Assembly (NCBI GenBank): GCA_004026145.2
Contig: SWLE01000324.1
Span: forward strand, 32,501-96,500
Length of the DNA: 64,000 bases
From: Takifugu bimaculatus
Taxonomy: Eukaryota > Chordata > Actinopteri > Tetraodontiformes > Tetraodontidae
Direction: 5' to 3'
Shown here: piece after piece, positions 35,908-46,891 of the stretch
Layout of the letters: each line of letters begins with the position of its first letter
Position numbering within the stretch: position 1 is the stretch's first letter
Notes under the pieces: generated by a model
Database searches by the model: none
What the model was told of the DNA's origin: nothing
The model's input: only the letters and a program-made list of their open reading frames with translations
Position numbers and translations under genes: made by a program

Positions 35908-37694
35908 TTGACCTTCCTGCAGTTCCTCACAGCTGGAATCAGGCGACATCGTCCCTCCTCTGAGGTGTTGTACTGCTGCAGGTTCAGCTCATCCAGAACC
36001 TCCTCTGACATCTGCAGCAGGTAGGCCAGAGCTGAACAGTGGATCTCTGACAGTCTCCTCTTTGATATCTCCCCTGACTTCAGGAACTCTTGGATCTCCT
36101 GATGGACTGACTGATCCTTCATCTCCATCAGACAGTGGAAGATGTTGATGCTTCTGTCTGGGGAGATTCCATCACTGTTCTCCTCCTTCAGGTTGTTGAG
36201 GACCTTCTGGATGGTTTCTGGGTGGCTGTTCCTCTGATCCAACAGTCCACCCAAGATCCTCTGATTGGACTCCAGAGAGAGACCATGAAGGAAGCGAACA
36301 AACAAGTCCAGGTGGCCATTTTTACTTTTGAGAGATTTCATTAGTGCTCTCCTGAGGAAGTCATCAAGAGATTTGACTGGTTCAGAATATTTTAGGAACT
36401 TATTTATAACCGCTGTGTCTTTCCTGGTGTAACGGTGGAACATGTAGACGGCAGCCAGAAACTCCTGAATGCTCAGATGAACAAAGCAGTAGACTGATTT
36501 CTGGAAGATCACACTCTCTCTCTTGAAGATCTCTGTACAAACTCCTGAGTACACCGACACCTTAGAGACGTCCAGACCACATCGCTTCAGGTCTTTTGAG
36601 TAGAACATGATGTTTCCTTTCTCCAGATGTTCAAACGCCAGCCGACCCAACTTCAGAAGGAGTTCTTTATCAGCCTCAGTCAGTTTCTCTGGTCTCTGCT
36701 TTCCTCCATACTTCTGCTTCTTCCTCTTTATCTGAACCCTCAGGAAGTGTGAGTAGAGGTCAGTCAGGGTTTGGGGCAGCTCTCCTCTCTGGTCTCTGGT
36801 CTCTGGTCATCATGTCCTCCAGAACTATAGCAGTGATCCAGCAGAAAACTGGGATCAGACACATGATGTGGAGGCTCCTGGAGGCCTTGATGTGTGAGAT
36901 GATTCTCTTGGACAGATCTTCATCACTGAACCTCCTCCTGAAGTACTCCTCCTTCTGGGAGTCAGTGAAGCCTCGTACTTCTGTGATCCTGTCAACACAC
37001 GAGGGAGGAATCTGATGGGCTGCTGCAGGTCTGGAGGTGATCCAGACGAGAGCTGAGGGAAGCAGGTTCCCCTGGATGAGGTTCACCAGGAGCACGCCAA
37101 CGGACGATACTTGTGTGACATCAGAGATGAGCTGATGCTTGTTGAAACCCAGTGAAAATCTGCTTTCATCCAGGCCATCAAAGATGAACAGAAGTTTCCA
37201 GACAGTCAGGTCTTCTGCTCTGATCTTCTGTAATGTTGGATGGAAAACATGAAGCAGTGAGAGAAGACTGTGCTGCTCATCTCTGATCAAGTTCAGCTCC
37301 CTGCATGAGAGCGGAAGCACCAGACTGATGTCTTGGTTCTCCAAACCTTCTGCCCAGTCCAGACTGAACTTCTGCGCTGAGAAGGTTTTTCCAACACCGG
37401 CGACACCATTGGTCAGAACCACTCTGATGTGTCCCTGTTGCTCAGATAAGACTTTGAAGATGTCCTGGCACTTGATTGGAGTGTCCTGGATGTTCTTCTT
37501 GGAGGTTCTCTCAAGCTGTCTCACCTCATGTTGTGTGTCCACCTCCTCACTTTGTCCCTCAGTGATGTAGAGCTCAGTGTAGATCTTGTTCAGCAGGGTT
37601 CCACTTCCTGCTTCATGAGTTCCTTCAGTCACATGTTCACATCTTCTCTTCAGACTCATCTTATGACCTTCTATCACCTCCTGCAGATCACTTC
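35908..37694 (-). pseudogene. FISNA-NACHT exon of NLR copy B
   Basis: FISNA (LLNKIYTELYITEG), Walker A GVAGVGKT, Walker B LLFIFDGLDESRF, sensor-region ITSRPAAAHQIP and the helical NOD-associated part with FVHLSIQEFLAAVYMF are all present. Relative to copies A and C the CTCTGGT unit near 36,790-36,806 is present one extra time, moving the downstream ~890 bp to another frame. Otherwise the exon reads open from the acceptor to the GTAAGT donor. Confidence 0.9.
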
Positions 37695-37794
37695 CTGAAC
37701 ATAAGTAAACCAATGATTTCCATCTATAATAAATCATCAACACAACTACAAATTCATGACATCACAAATTAAATCTCATATTGAACAGTTTTAC

Positions 37795-38278
37795 TTTGTT
37801 TGGGCTTCATTTCAGCATCTCCAGATCTGCTTCCAGATTGTGAACAAGAGGACTCTCCTGGTGGAGCTGACTGGTCCCAGTTTGATAGGATGTGCTCCCC
37901 CCTCTCACTATGAAACACATCTCTATTAGTCCTTTGATTTATAGGATGAAAGAACCTGATCAAGACTCAATATTGTTCCAGCATTTATGTCTGAATTCAT
38001 CTTTCAGTTTAAACCTGATTCTTGTTTCTAATCAACAATATTCACATTAAGTCTGTAACTATATGACTGTCTGAGGTTTAAGTGTTAAACATCTCCAATA
38101 ATAAACTCACAACCTGCTGCTGTTAATGTGACTAACAGCTGCCACACAAACACATCATCACGCTTTAGTTTTCTTACATTTCCTCTGAACTTCTGAAGTT
38201 TATTATATCATGTTTGGACCGGTCACTCTTCAGGGACACCCAGCTGGGCACTGTGGACTCTGCTCTGTCCTCGTCCAT
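37795..38278 (-). other. N-terminal exons of NLR copy B
   Basis: Exon 38,278 to about 38,178 encodes MDEDRAESTVPSWVSLKSD; exon about 37,907-37,795 encodes the GEHILSNWDQSAPPGESS segment. Splice sites equal those in copy A. Confidence 0.7.
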
Positions 38279-38882
38279 CCTGAGGAAACATCAGAAATAG
38301 TGATGAGACTGTGATGAAGGTAAATAATCTGTAGAGGTTGGAGTTAAATAATCCCAATTCACTGCATTTTTATCAAACAGGAACATTTCTAATCCATTCT
38401 GGATAACAACTGAATCAGTAAATCAATGATGTCTCTGTATCATTTTCATGTTTTCAGAGTTTAAGCTGCTTTTTTTAACTGTTCCCTGCAGTGAGAAAAG
38501 AACTGGCACCTTTTCCAGCCCCTCATCCTGCAGCACTGAATGTGCTCTAAAGTTCTTTCCAGCGCAAACGTCTCTGCACTTGCAGCAACATGTTGCAGTC
38601 ATGGATCCGTGAGGAGAACCGGATACAGGAAACGCCCCCACTTTGATCCCAAAACCCAACTGGTGGCCAACGGTGGTCCGGCAACGACGGGGACGCTGGT
38701 CCATCGGGCCGACAACACTGGTTTTCCACAGGCCAACATGGTGAAAGGACTGTGCACCGTTTCATTTTAAAGAGCTAATGAATTTCATTTTTCACGATAG
38801 TAGAGGCTAATACCCACAAAATGATGTTTTGTATGGTTGTGAAATGTTCTAAGGCAGAGTTATGTGGTTCAGAAAACCTTAC

Positions 38883-38998
38883 TTTAAAGGTGAGCCTTGA
38901 GGTCCAATACTGAAGTTTATAGGGTAGTTTTTGGACCTGTCGCTCTTCAGGGACACACAGCTGGACACTACGGACTTTGCTCTTTCTTCCTCTTCCAT
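38883..38998 (-). pseudogene. Orphan NLRC3-like first exon
   Basis: A minus-strand exon encodes MEEEERAKSVVSSCVSLKSDRSKN and ends at a GTAAGG donor. The SLKSDRSK block marks it as the first exon of a diverged NLRC3-like gene, distinct from MDEDRAEST. The next NLR exon leftward already belongs to copy B with its own first exon, so this one is either an alternative first exon of copy B or a leftover. It lies 193 bp from the left end of the Polinton. Confidence 0.6.
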
Positions 38999-39184
38999 CA
39001 CACATTCGCTCATTTTTAAATGTGAGTCTAAACGGTTAAGCAGGAACAGTCTGCTGACACAGAAAAGAAGATTAAAGAACATGATTCTCAGCATGAAGAC
39101 AAGCAGAGGTCTGTCCAATGACGTATTGTCGGCTCATTCACATCAAAATCTATGATATGATGTCACCCTGTACATCATACAGGC

Positions 39185-39190
39185 CACATA
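39185..39190. other. Target-site duplication, left (CACATA)
   Basis: CACATA directly precedes the terminal AGAGAGAAATGGGG of the element and recurs directly after its other end at 53,669-53,674. Six base pairs is the length known for Polintons. Confidence 0.9.
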
Positions 39191-39756
39191 AGAGAGAAAT
39201 GGGGTACTTCTTGTCAAGTGACAGGTTGACCTTTCCCTGAACCCGCCCACACCTGTCCCCCCCCCCCCCCCCCACCTCCCTTCCCCGCCTTTCCCGCCTT
39301 TTTTTAATAAGGGCAACAGTTACAAAACAGTTACAAAACAGTTTTGCCATAGTCCTGGCATAGCCATCTGTGGACAACATGAGTAGTTCTACATCCTTGA
39401 TTGGTGAGACGGCTGTGACCGTTATAAGAGAATTGTGTGGAAAAGTAGTTGAAAAATCCACGGTGTTTGTACAGCGTTCTCAGGCGTCACCTTCTGAGCC
39501 TTTGCAGCAAGAATGGTCTTTGGAGCCTTATAGTCAAACAGGGAGTTTTGGGTATGTGTTCCGTTACAAGACGGGGGAGCTGATTCTCTATCAGCGGGAA
39601 GAATCTTCCAGTGAGGGGCCTATGTTGTCGGCTACGATGTCTTCCAATGACTGGGGTGTGTTGAAACTGATCAAACCGAGAATGGTGTGTGTGACTGAAG
39701 AAGGCTGTGAAGAAAGAAACAACACAGAACAGAAACCTTCCACAGAACAAACATTT
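39191..39756 (+). repeat. Left terminal inverted repeat of the Polinton
   Basis: About 566 bp matching the reverse complement of 53,098-53,668. Differences noticed are the number of terminal AG units, the poly-C length and one fewer TTTCCCGCC unit. It contains the poly-C tract (about 39,257-39,273), E2F-like sites, a TTAATAA element and the start of a gene. Confidence 0.95.
39282..39300. promoter_or_regulatory. E2F-like sites in left TIR
   Basis: CCCCGCCTTTCCCGCCTT contains TTTCCCGC, matching the E2F consensus TTTSSCGC. It lies ~10 bp before a TTAATAAGG that may serve as TATA element and ~80 bp before the ATG at 39,379. Function is inferred from the motif only. Confidence 0.4.
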
Positions 39757-39807
39757 TGTGAAACATTTGTGAAAACTAGAGAAGAGAAAACTATTGGAGA
39801 AAGTTAG
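39379..39807 (+). pseudogene. Truncated copy of the TIR gene (left)
   Basis: The first ~125 codons (from MSSSTSLIGETAV) are identical in translation to the gene at 53,474-52,740; at the inner TIR edge (39,756) the sequence departs and the frame ends at 39,807. I chose the ATG at 39,379 because the upstream in-frame codon is GTG. The product, if made, lacks the C-terminal half of the full protein. Similar truncated copies arise naturally when a gene straddles an inverted-repeat boundary. Confidence 0.75.
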
Positions 39808-40241
39808 ACTGTTAGAACCCTAACACTGTGGTTCAGAAGAAAAGAGAAAAGAGTTGGTGGCCTCAAGTAAGAAATTTAGGGGCCTACGTTGTCTTCCGGT
39901 GTCCGAGGTGTGTATCTGAAGAAGCTTATATCTCTTGGAGACCTGGAGGCCCTCCTGGAGAAAAACATTCTTAACATGAGTTATATTGCCTGAACCTGTT
40001 GTTTTGTAGAGTTCCCGTGTAGGGAGGTATCCCCATGGGAGTTACATCACCACCAGTTGGTCCACCGGGGCAATCGTCAATATCAGACTTTTCGGCGCCA
40101 ATCAACTTTTTTTTTTTTTTTTTTCCTTCTCGCCAAGCATTGTAAAGCGAATATATACATGATCATCTCACAGTCATTAGCTCAGTCCTCCAGAACTTCA
40201 TCGGAAGCTTCACCGTCTGCGAGCGCGTGTAACAAACAAAG
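39808..40241. promoter_or_regulatory. Leader and promoter region of the rightward gene set
   Basis: Non-coding between the TIR gene stub and the first exon. It contains TTTTCGGCGCCAATCA near 40,089-40,105 (GC-rich E2F-like core overlapping a CCAAT box), a long poly-T tract, and a TATA-like AATATATACA near 40,149-40,158, about 85 bp before the ATG. A short open stretch near 39,905-39,990 (RGVYLKKLISLGDLEALLEKN) may be a gene relic. Confidence 0.45.
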
Positions 40242-41715
40242 ATGGCTGCAAAGATGACTACCGGTAAGCCTCAAATTCTTCCCAAACTTTTTCTCTGTAG
40301 TTTTCTAAATAGTTTTAGAAAACTATTAATGAATGAACTATTAATGATTAACTACTATTTACGAATAACTGTGTTTTAGAAGTTACAGTAGAGGTTCACC
40401 ATATGCCAATTTATCCTGGTAAGCAATCCGTGATCTTTTTAACCTGAAAGTTGTTCTATTTTTATTCTAGATTTTTAAGTGTAATTTTCTGTATCTTTAA
40501 AGTCAGCGCCGATGAGTTTGAAGGAATAACCCTCACGCAAACAGACATTGGTATAGTTTCTTTTAAATGATTAACTCAGTTTTTTTTTTTTTGTTTTTTG
40601 TTTTTTATGAACAGCTCAGTTGTTCATAGATTGCTGAAATATAACTTTTTATGATACATTTTTCAGATCTGTTAGCCAGGGCTGAAAGATTGGTATCCGA
40701 AGACAACCAAGAAACTGAAAAAGCAGTAAAAGCATTGCTGTGTTCTGAAACCCCACTCCCCGTGCAGGGGACAAATTGCTGTGTAACTGAAATTGGTGAA
40801 ATTGAGATTGAGAGGGAAACCTCGGCACTTCAACATGGGACTGACTCAAGTAAGCAGACGAACAAACTCTCCAGAAGACGTGTGAGACAGCCAGGAGGAC
40901 CGAAGTCGACTGTACAAGGTAATATATTTATCTGTGATTAGAAGTATATACAAAATATGTGCCGTTTTGATGATTTGTATTTTAACGATTTTCCCCACTG
41001 TCTAAACAGAACCATCAAAACAGAACCTTCAAACGTGCGCCTCTCTGAGCACTGTGACTCCCACGGCCTTTCCACCCTCCCGTGAACCTTCTGCCCCTGC
41101 GAGGAGACGTAGAATACGGCAAGCGTGTACCACTCTGACCCCTGTACTTACAGCGGCACCCACGGCAGCTCCACTCTCCCTTTCACCAGATCCTTTCGAA
41201 CCTGCGAGGCCGATAAGGAGACGTAGGAACCAGAGACACAAGTCTAACATTGTCAGGAGATTGTTTGATGGTATATTTTATACTATATCTTCTTGACTAA
41301 TAATAATAATAATATATAAAAAAAATAATAACTCATCTCTCATCTAATTACAGATTCAGGGTTGAGATTAAACAAGAGCGTTCCTGAACCGTCCTTCGAC
41401 AGGGTGGAGGGGGATACGGGGGGCAACGATCATCCCCAACAACAGCACAAGCACCACGAGAGCGTTCGTCAACCGTCCTTCGACAGGGTGGAGGGGGATA
41501 CAGTCGGATACATTCATTCCCAACAACAGCACGAGCACCACGAGAGCGTTCCTGAACCGCTCTTTGACAGGGTGGAGGGGGATACAGGCTGCTACATTCA
41601 TTCCCAACACCCCCAAGACAAGGTAGTGCTGGAGATTTTCAATAATGTCATACGGTATATTGTTTCCTCCAATTGTAACCAAAGGTGTACTAAAACAGTG
41701 TTGAAAAAGCTGTAA
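40242..41715 (+). CDS. Six-exon gene of unknown function upstream of DNA polymerase
   Basis: Exons: 40,242-40,263, 40,380-40,418, 40,503-40,550, 40,667-40,918, 41,010-41,270 and 41,354-41,715, ending at TAA. Every intron starts GT, ends AG and interrupts a codon after its first base (phase 1), so exons can be skipped without changing frame. The predicted ~327-residue protein has an acidic middle, two Arg-rich clusters (PARRRRIRQ and ARPIRRRRNQ, possible nuclear-localisation or DNA-binding segments) in exon 5, and three ~33-residue imperfect repeats (SVPEPSFDRVEGDT...) in exon 6. No known domain is recognised. Position just before a protein-primed polymerase makes a terminal-protein or replication role worth testing, but that is speculation. 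Confidence 0.7.
41354..41640. repeat. Three ~96-bp tandem repeats in exon 6
   Basis: Three imperfect direct repeats, each with GAGCGTTC followed by CTTCGACAGGGTGGAGGGGGA or a close variant, starting near 41,377, 41,461 and 41,546. They encode the SV(P/R)(E/Q)P.FDRVEGDT peptide repeat followed by His/Gln-rich linkers. Confidence 0.85.
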
Positions 41716-41748
41716 TTTTTTTTTTCCTTTTTCTGTCTTTTGTTTAAG

Positions 41749-44700
41749 ATATGGATGAGGATTTCAATGTTGAATATTTTAATCGAGTACCGAATGCTTT
41801 ACAAATAGCTGTTGATCAATTAAGTGAAATTCCAATCTCCATTCCAATAAATTTACAATTTACAGAAGCGATAATTGATGCTCCCGAAAGCCCTAACGCA
41901 GCAGAGCAAAATGAAAACGTCCTAGAACTTGACACCTTACAACTCATAAATGATGCCCTCGAAAACCTTAATGCAGTTAATGCAGTAGAGTTTGAAAATC
42001 ATTCTCCTTCATCAGCTCTCCACACGCAAAGTGATCATGTCTTACACGCGGTAACAATCAGATCAGAGACGGATTCAGCAGAGACACAATCGGCTCTTCC
42101 TAACCCCCCTCCTGAACAGGATGAGAGGCCAGGAGAAGGGGGGTCAGAGAGCAGCCCCTCACCCCTTACACACATGGCCCCTCCTAAACTTTCTCCTCAG
42201 CAAGGGGGAGGAGGGCTAGGAGAAAATCCATCTGATCTCTCTCCTGAGCGGGGTGAGAGGTTTTTTAATGATTTTAACACATGGAGAACAAGACGCTCCT
42301 TTAACATTCCCACTCGGGGAAATGTGCCTGACATTGCAACATTCTATCGAGATGTAACAGGGGTTATCAGCGAATTGGTGGATGTTGCCAGACGACATAG
42401 TAGTCGCAATGATTTAATACAGTTGGAGGTGGTGGGTGAAAACGTACACAATCATGTTACAGTTGCTGTGGATGAACAAGGTGAAAATATTCTACCGGCT
42501 TTTAATGGAATGCTAGATCGGATTGTGCAGTCAAACGGTATCATTTCATCGGATGAGAATATAGAATTCATCCTTCACGTGGTGCAGAACCCAGGAGGAG
42601 GTGCCAAACGTAAGATGGAGAAAACTCTAGACTGTGAAATCATTGACAAAAAAAGACGTCACTTATTTATCGTAGACAACAGAGACAACCAGCTTTGCTT
42701 CGCCATCAGTCTAGCTCACGTTATCTACCCGAAACTTACTGAAAGAGAATGCCTTGATATTGCGAGGAAGTTGCAGCATCAGGCTGGTTTAAATGATGAG
42801 ACCCCCGTCACTTTCAGTGACATTGGTAAATTTGAAAATATTCTGGGGCGTAAAATTGTTGTGTTTTACAGAACATGCCACAGTAAACCCCTCTCACATT
42901 ATGAGACAAAATTCTCTGATCGTTCCAATCAGTTGTTTCTCTTTTTACTACAAAATCACTATTATGGGATAAAAAATCTCAAAGCCTTCCTGGGGTCGTC
43001 AGTCTGTAATTATTGTTACAAGACTTTTAAGCACCCCTATACCCACTTTTGTAAAGGTTACTGCGCAGTGTGCAACGATCCTGCCTGCCCCACAGAAGGG
43101 TTCAACACAGTGGTTTGCTCTGACTGTAACAGAACGTGTCGCTCACCCTCTTGTTTCACCAGACACAAATTGGTCGGTTCAAGCAGAAAGTCCAGCCTCT
43201 GCGACCGAATCAAAAAATGCGCACGATGCGAACTATACTACAGTGTCAATTTGTGGTTAGACGATGCAAAGCATCGCTGTGCGGTGAAAAAATCTAAAAT
43301 CTGTGGTGAAAAACTGCAGAGCGACTCTAAAGTCGATCATAGTTGTTACATTCCTACCCTCCAACCAGACATCTCACATCCTGATTTGGTTTTTTATGAT
43401 TTTGAAACATTTGTGGGTCAAAATGGAGAGCATGTTCCTTTTTTAGTGCATACAAAAACATCCAAAGGTGAAGAGAAGGCGTTTTATGGTCTTGACTGTG
43501 CTAAAATGTTTATTTTGCATTTCAGGAAGCCACGATACAAACAGAACATCTTTATAGCCCATAATGCCAAGGGGTTTGACAGTTATCTGGTGTTAAAAGG
43601 TATGTTGGAACTGGATGTGACGCCACAACAGATTCTGATGAACGGGAGTAAAATCCTCAGTTTTGAGGAATCCCATTATGGTCTCAAATTCATAGATTCC
43701 CTGTCATTTCTCCCCATGCGTCTCAGCGCTATGCCCAAAGCCTTAGGATTCACTGACAAGACCAAGGGGTATTTCCCACACAAATTTAGCTCAGAAATTC
43801 ACCTCAATTACGTGGGGCCCTATCCCGTTCCGTCCGACTACGGCGTAGATCGCATGACGGTGCGCGAACGGGAAGAATTTGACCCGTGGTACAACGAGGT
43901 CAGCCGAGGTACCTTTGACTTCAAAAAGGAGGCCTCGCTGTACTGCAAAAATGATGTTGACATTCTCACCCAGGGCAGTCTTAAATTTAGAGATCAGTTC
44001 CTAGGTGAGACGGGGGTAGACCCTTTTGGTTCTATCACCATAGCCGGAGCCTGTATGAAGGTGTTTCGCACCAATTATCTGACTCCTAACACTCTGGCTA
44101 TCCCCTGCCCTCACAACTATTTGAATCAGAGCAAAAGATTCTCTAGCGCATCGGTTCAATGGTTAGAATGGTTGATGCACAAAGAAAAAATCTTTATACA
44201 GCATGCTCTAAACATGGGTGAAAAACAGATTGGTGCATTTTTCGTAGACGGATATGCTGAGATTGACGGTGTAAAACATGTCTGGGAATTTCATGGATGT
44301 TTTTACCACGGCTGTCCCAGTTGCTTTGATCCCACAGTACAGTGCGATATGAGAGGCGTCACCTTTGGTGAACTGCACTACAAAAGTGAGAAGAGGGTGA
44401 GTGAGCTACAGACCACACATGGGGTTCGTGTTGTAGTCATGAGAGAACACACGTGGAACCAGATGAAAACAACATGCACGGAGGTTAAAGAATTTCTCCG
44501 TTGCTTTAACGCTCCTGAGCCTCTCAACCCCCGAAAAGCACTTTTCGGAGGTAGAACGAGCGCTTTAAAACTGCGACACACGGTAGCGCCCGATGAAACC
44601 ATCCACTATGTTGATGTCACCTCACTGTACCCGTTTGTCAACAGTACTTGCTCTTACCCCTTTGGTCACCCCGTGATCATCTACAAAGATTTCGAGGACC

Positions 44701-45872
44701 CACGCAGCTACTACGGCTTCATCAGAGCCACTGTGTATCCTCCTCGAGGTCTTTTATTCCCCGTGTTACCGCACAAAAGTGAGGGAGGTAAATTACTCTT
44801 TACACTGTGTCGCACCTGTGCCGAAACTAACAATGAGGGTGGCCCCTGCGAACACGACGATGAGGGCAGAGCTCTGACGGGGGTCTGGGTCACCGTTGAA
44901 TTCATCAAAGCTCTGGAGGTGGGGTACAGGGTGGGTAAAATTACAGAAGTCTGGCACTTTGACAAGAGCAGCGACACTGTGTTTACCGACTACATACACA
45001 CCTTTTTGAAAGGAAAGCAGGAAGCCTCGGGTTACCCCGCTGAGGCGACGGACCGAGAGAGCAGGGAAAAATACATCAGGGACTATCAGGAGCATCAGGG
45101 CATTCTTTTAGATGCTGGCAAAATCGAGACCAATCCTGTGAAAAGACAGGTTGCTAAATTGTGTCTCAACAGTTTGTGGGGAAAGTTTGCACAGAGAGAT
45201 AATTTGTTTAAAACCACCATTGTCTCAGATCCTAAAGAATTCTTTAGTTACATGTTTTCAGGTAAATACAAAGTCGAATACTTTTCCGTTCTCCACAGCA
45301 ACAGAGCTCTCATCAGGTGGAAATACACCGACAGGTACGTTCAACCCCCAGGTAAACAGAGTAATGTTTTTATTGCAGCATTCACCACAGCACACGCACG
45401 ACTGAAGCTGTACAGTTATCTGGAAAAACTACAAGACAGAGTGTTTTACATCGACACAGATAGTTTAATCTATCTGGTCAAAGAGGGTGAGAAACCTCTA
45501 GAGCTGGGTAACTATTTAGGTGACCTGACGGATGAACTGGATGGTGACAGCATTCAAGAGTTTGCAGCGGCGGGTCCCAAGAGTTACGCGTACCAAACAC
45601 GAAATAAAAAGAAAGTCGTCATGCGTGTGAAAGGTATCACTCAGACCCGGGAATGTTGTGAGCGTGTGAGCTTTGACAGTGTCAGAGAGCTGGTGGAGGG
45701 TTACCTGAGTAATAAACAAGAGGGAAACACGATTGAGATCCGTCAACACAGCATCAGACGTGATAAAAAGGGTTTTGCATTGAGAAATGTGTCATTTGAT
45801 AAAAAATTTAGGGTGGTGTATGACAAAAGACGACTCTTTGCTGACGGAACAACTCTGCCTTTCGGGTATTAG
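41749..45872 (+). CDS. Protein-primed family B DNA polymerase
   Basis: Replicates the element's linear DNA from a protein primer. ATG at 41,751, 1,373 residues. A low-complexity N-terminus (1-200) precedes a segment with DNRDNQLCFA (Cys316) and QNHYYGIKNLKAFLG (His403), possibly OTU-peptidase-like. A Cys-rich zinc-binding-like stretch follows (about 419-510). The 3'-5' exonuclease has DFE (550), AHNAKGFD (603) and YCKNDVD (731). EFHGCFYHGCP (about 845) is the short endonuclease-like insertion seen in Polinton polymerases. Palm motifs are DVTSLYP (955), KLCLNSLWGKF (1,140) and YIDTDS (1,235). All catalytic acids are present and the frame is open. A pyrimidine-rich 3' splice site (...TTTAAG) ends two bases before the ATG, in phase with the preceding gene's exons. 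Confidence 0.97.
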
Positions 45873-45874
45873 AA

Positions 45875-46543
45875 ATGCAGGAAATTGAATTTGATCCTAG
45901 GTTTATCTTTCCTTTTTCTTGTTTAATCGTGGGTCCGAGCGGGTGTGGAAAGACCTATTTTGTAAAAAATGTATTGGAAAACTGTGACCGTGTAATAAAT
46001 GTTGTACCTGACAATATCGTGTGGATTTATACCTCTTTTCAACCTATGTACACTGAACTGCAAAAGATGATTAAAAACATTAAATTTGTCAAAGGTCTGC
46101 CTGATTCTTTTGAAGATGAAACACTGTTTCCTCCTGATCAAAAGCATTTGATTATTTTGGACGATGTTATTTTTCAAGCCTCTGACCATCCTGAAGTGGT
46201 AAAGATTTTTACACAGTATCGCCACCACAGAAACATGAGTGTTATGATGTTGACTCAAAACGTGTTTCACCAGGGTAAACACAGTCGCACCATCAGTTTG
46301 AACAGCAATTATTTGGTCATGTTTAAAAACCCACGGGATAAACTACAAATGAATATATTGGCTCATCAGATTTTTCCATCACAAAAGACATTTTTCTTGG
46401 AGAGTTTTGAAGACGCCACAAAAGACCCTCACGGGTATTTAATAGTGGATCTCACCCCCGTCTGCCCAGATCCGTACAGACTGAGGACGGGTGTACTTCC
46501 TCACCAGCAAGCGGCCGTTTACATCCCCAGAGTGTCGACGTAG
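45875..46543 (+). CDS. DNA-packaging ATPase (A32/FtsK-HerA type)
   Basis: Predicted to pump the genome into the capsid. 222 residues with Walker A GPSGCGKT at 20-27, Walker B KHLIILDDV near 89-97, and a downstream MLTQNVFHQ segment corresponding to the sensor Asn/Gln of this ATPase family. It starts two bases after the polymerase stop, suggesting a shared transcript. The frame is intact and the length is typical for Polinton ATPases. Confidence 0.95.
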   Translation: MQEIEFDPRFIFPFSCLIVGPSGCGKTYFVKNVLENCDRVINVVPDNIVWIYTSFQPMYTELQKMIKNIKFVKGLPDSFEDETLFPPDQKHLIILDDVIFQASDHPEVVKIFTQYRHHRNMSVMMLTQNVFHQGKHSRTISLNSNYLVMFKNPRDKLQMNILAHQIFPSQKTFFLESFEDATKDPHGYLIVDLTPVCPDPYRLRTGVLPHQQAAVYIPRVST

Positions 46544-46549
46544 ATCATC

Positions 46550-46891
46550 ATGTCAGCGCGTATAAAAAGAAACGCACCCCTGCTGAAGGCCCTGTACCGT
46601 GCCACACCCAAGAAACGTAGAGACATTCTTATTCACAGCTCCCCGGATTTTATCCAGACACTGTGTGAGATTTCTTTAAATCTTCTAAAAGGAAACGTCC
46701 CCCTGACTCCTTCTCAATTTAAAAAACTGAAGAGACAGAAAAAAATTATCAAACTGTTGGCTGATAAAAGAACCAGTTTAAAGAGGAAGCAACAGGTTCT
46801 AAAGAAGCAGACGGGCGGATTTCTTTTACCTCTCCTCTCAGCGGTGGTACCTTTGATCGGGAACCTCGTCGGAGGATTGATACGAAAATGA
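46550..46891 (+). CDS. Small basic protein with hydrophobic Gly-rich C-terminus
   Basis: 113 residues, strongly basic (MSARIKRNAPLLKALYRAT, then KKLKRQKKIIKLL), followed by a hydrophobic tail containing QTGGFLLPLL and LVGGLIRK. Small basic proteins with a GGF(L/P)xLL hydrophobic end are common in Polinton/adintovirus gene sets and are thought to be virion-associated. LVGG-L fits the adenain cleavage pattern (M/I/L)xGG-x, four residues from the end. It starts six bases after the ATPase stop, and its TGA overlaps the next ATG (ATGA at 46,888). Confidence 0.75.
   Translation: MSARIKRNAPLLKALYRATPKKRRDILIHSSPDFIQTLCEISLNLLKGNVPLTPSQFKKLKRQKKIIKLLADKRTSLKRKQQVLKKQTGGFLLPLLSAVVPLIGNLVGGLIRK

Larger units (their letters stand above)
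30541..38278 (-). pseudogene. NLRC3-like gene, copy B (FISNA-NACHT-LRR), one frame break
   Basis: Leftward gene with start at 38,278 (MDEDRAEST...), a second exon at about 37,907-37,795, the FISNA-NACHT exon 37,694-35,908, and LRR exons 34,980-34,804, 34,693-34,520, 34,247-34,074, 32,244-32,071, 31,864-31,691, 31,158-30,985 and terminal 30,779-30,541 ending at TGA. It is the best-preserved of the three: Walker A, Walker B and all LRR frames read through. A 7-bp tandem duplication in the NACHT exon shifts the frame. If that is a sequencing or assembly error, B would be an intact receptor. No B30.2 domain follows the LRRs. Confidence 0.8.
27896..38752. repeat. Segmental duplication, copy B
   Basis: Matches 1-9,930 from ATCATTAATATGGGCAGG onward, and from about 30,030 also matches 56,440-64,000. 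B has the largest set of LRR exons and lacks the solo LTR of copy A. Intron sequence 31,270-31,640 is shared only with C. Confidence 0.9.
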
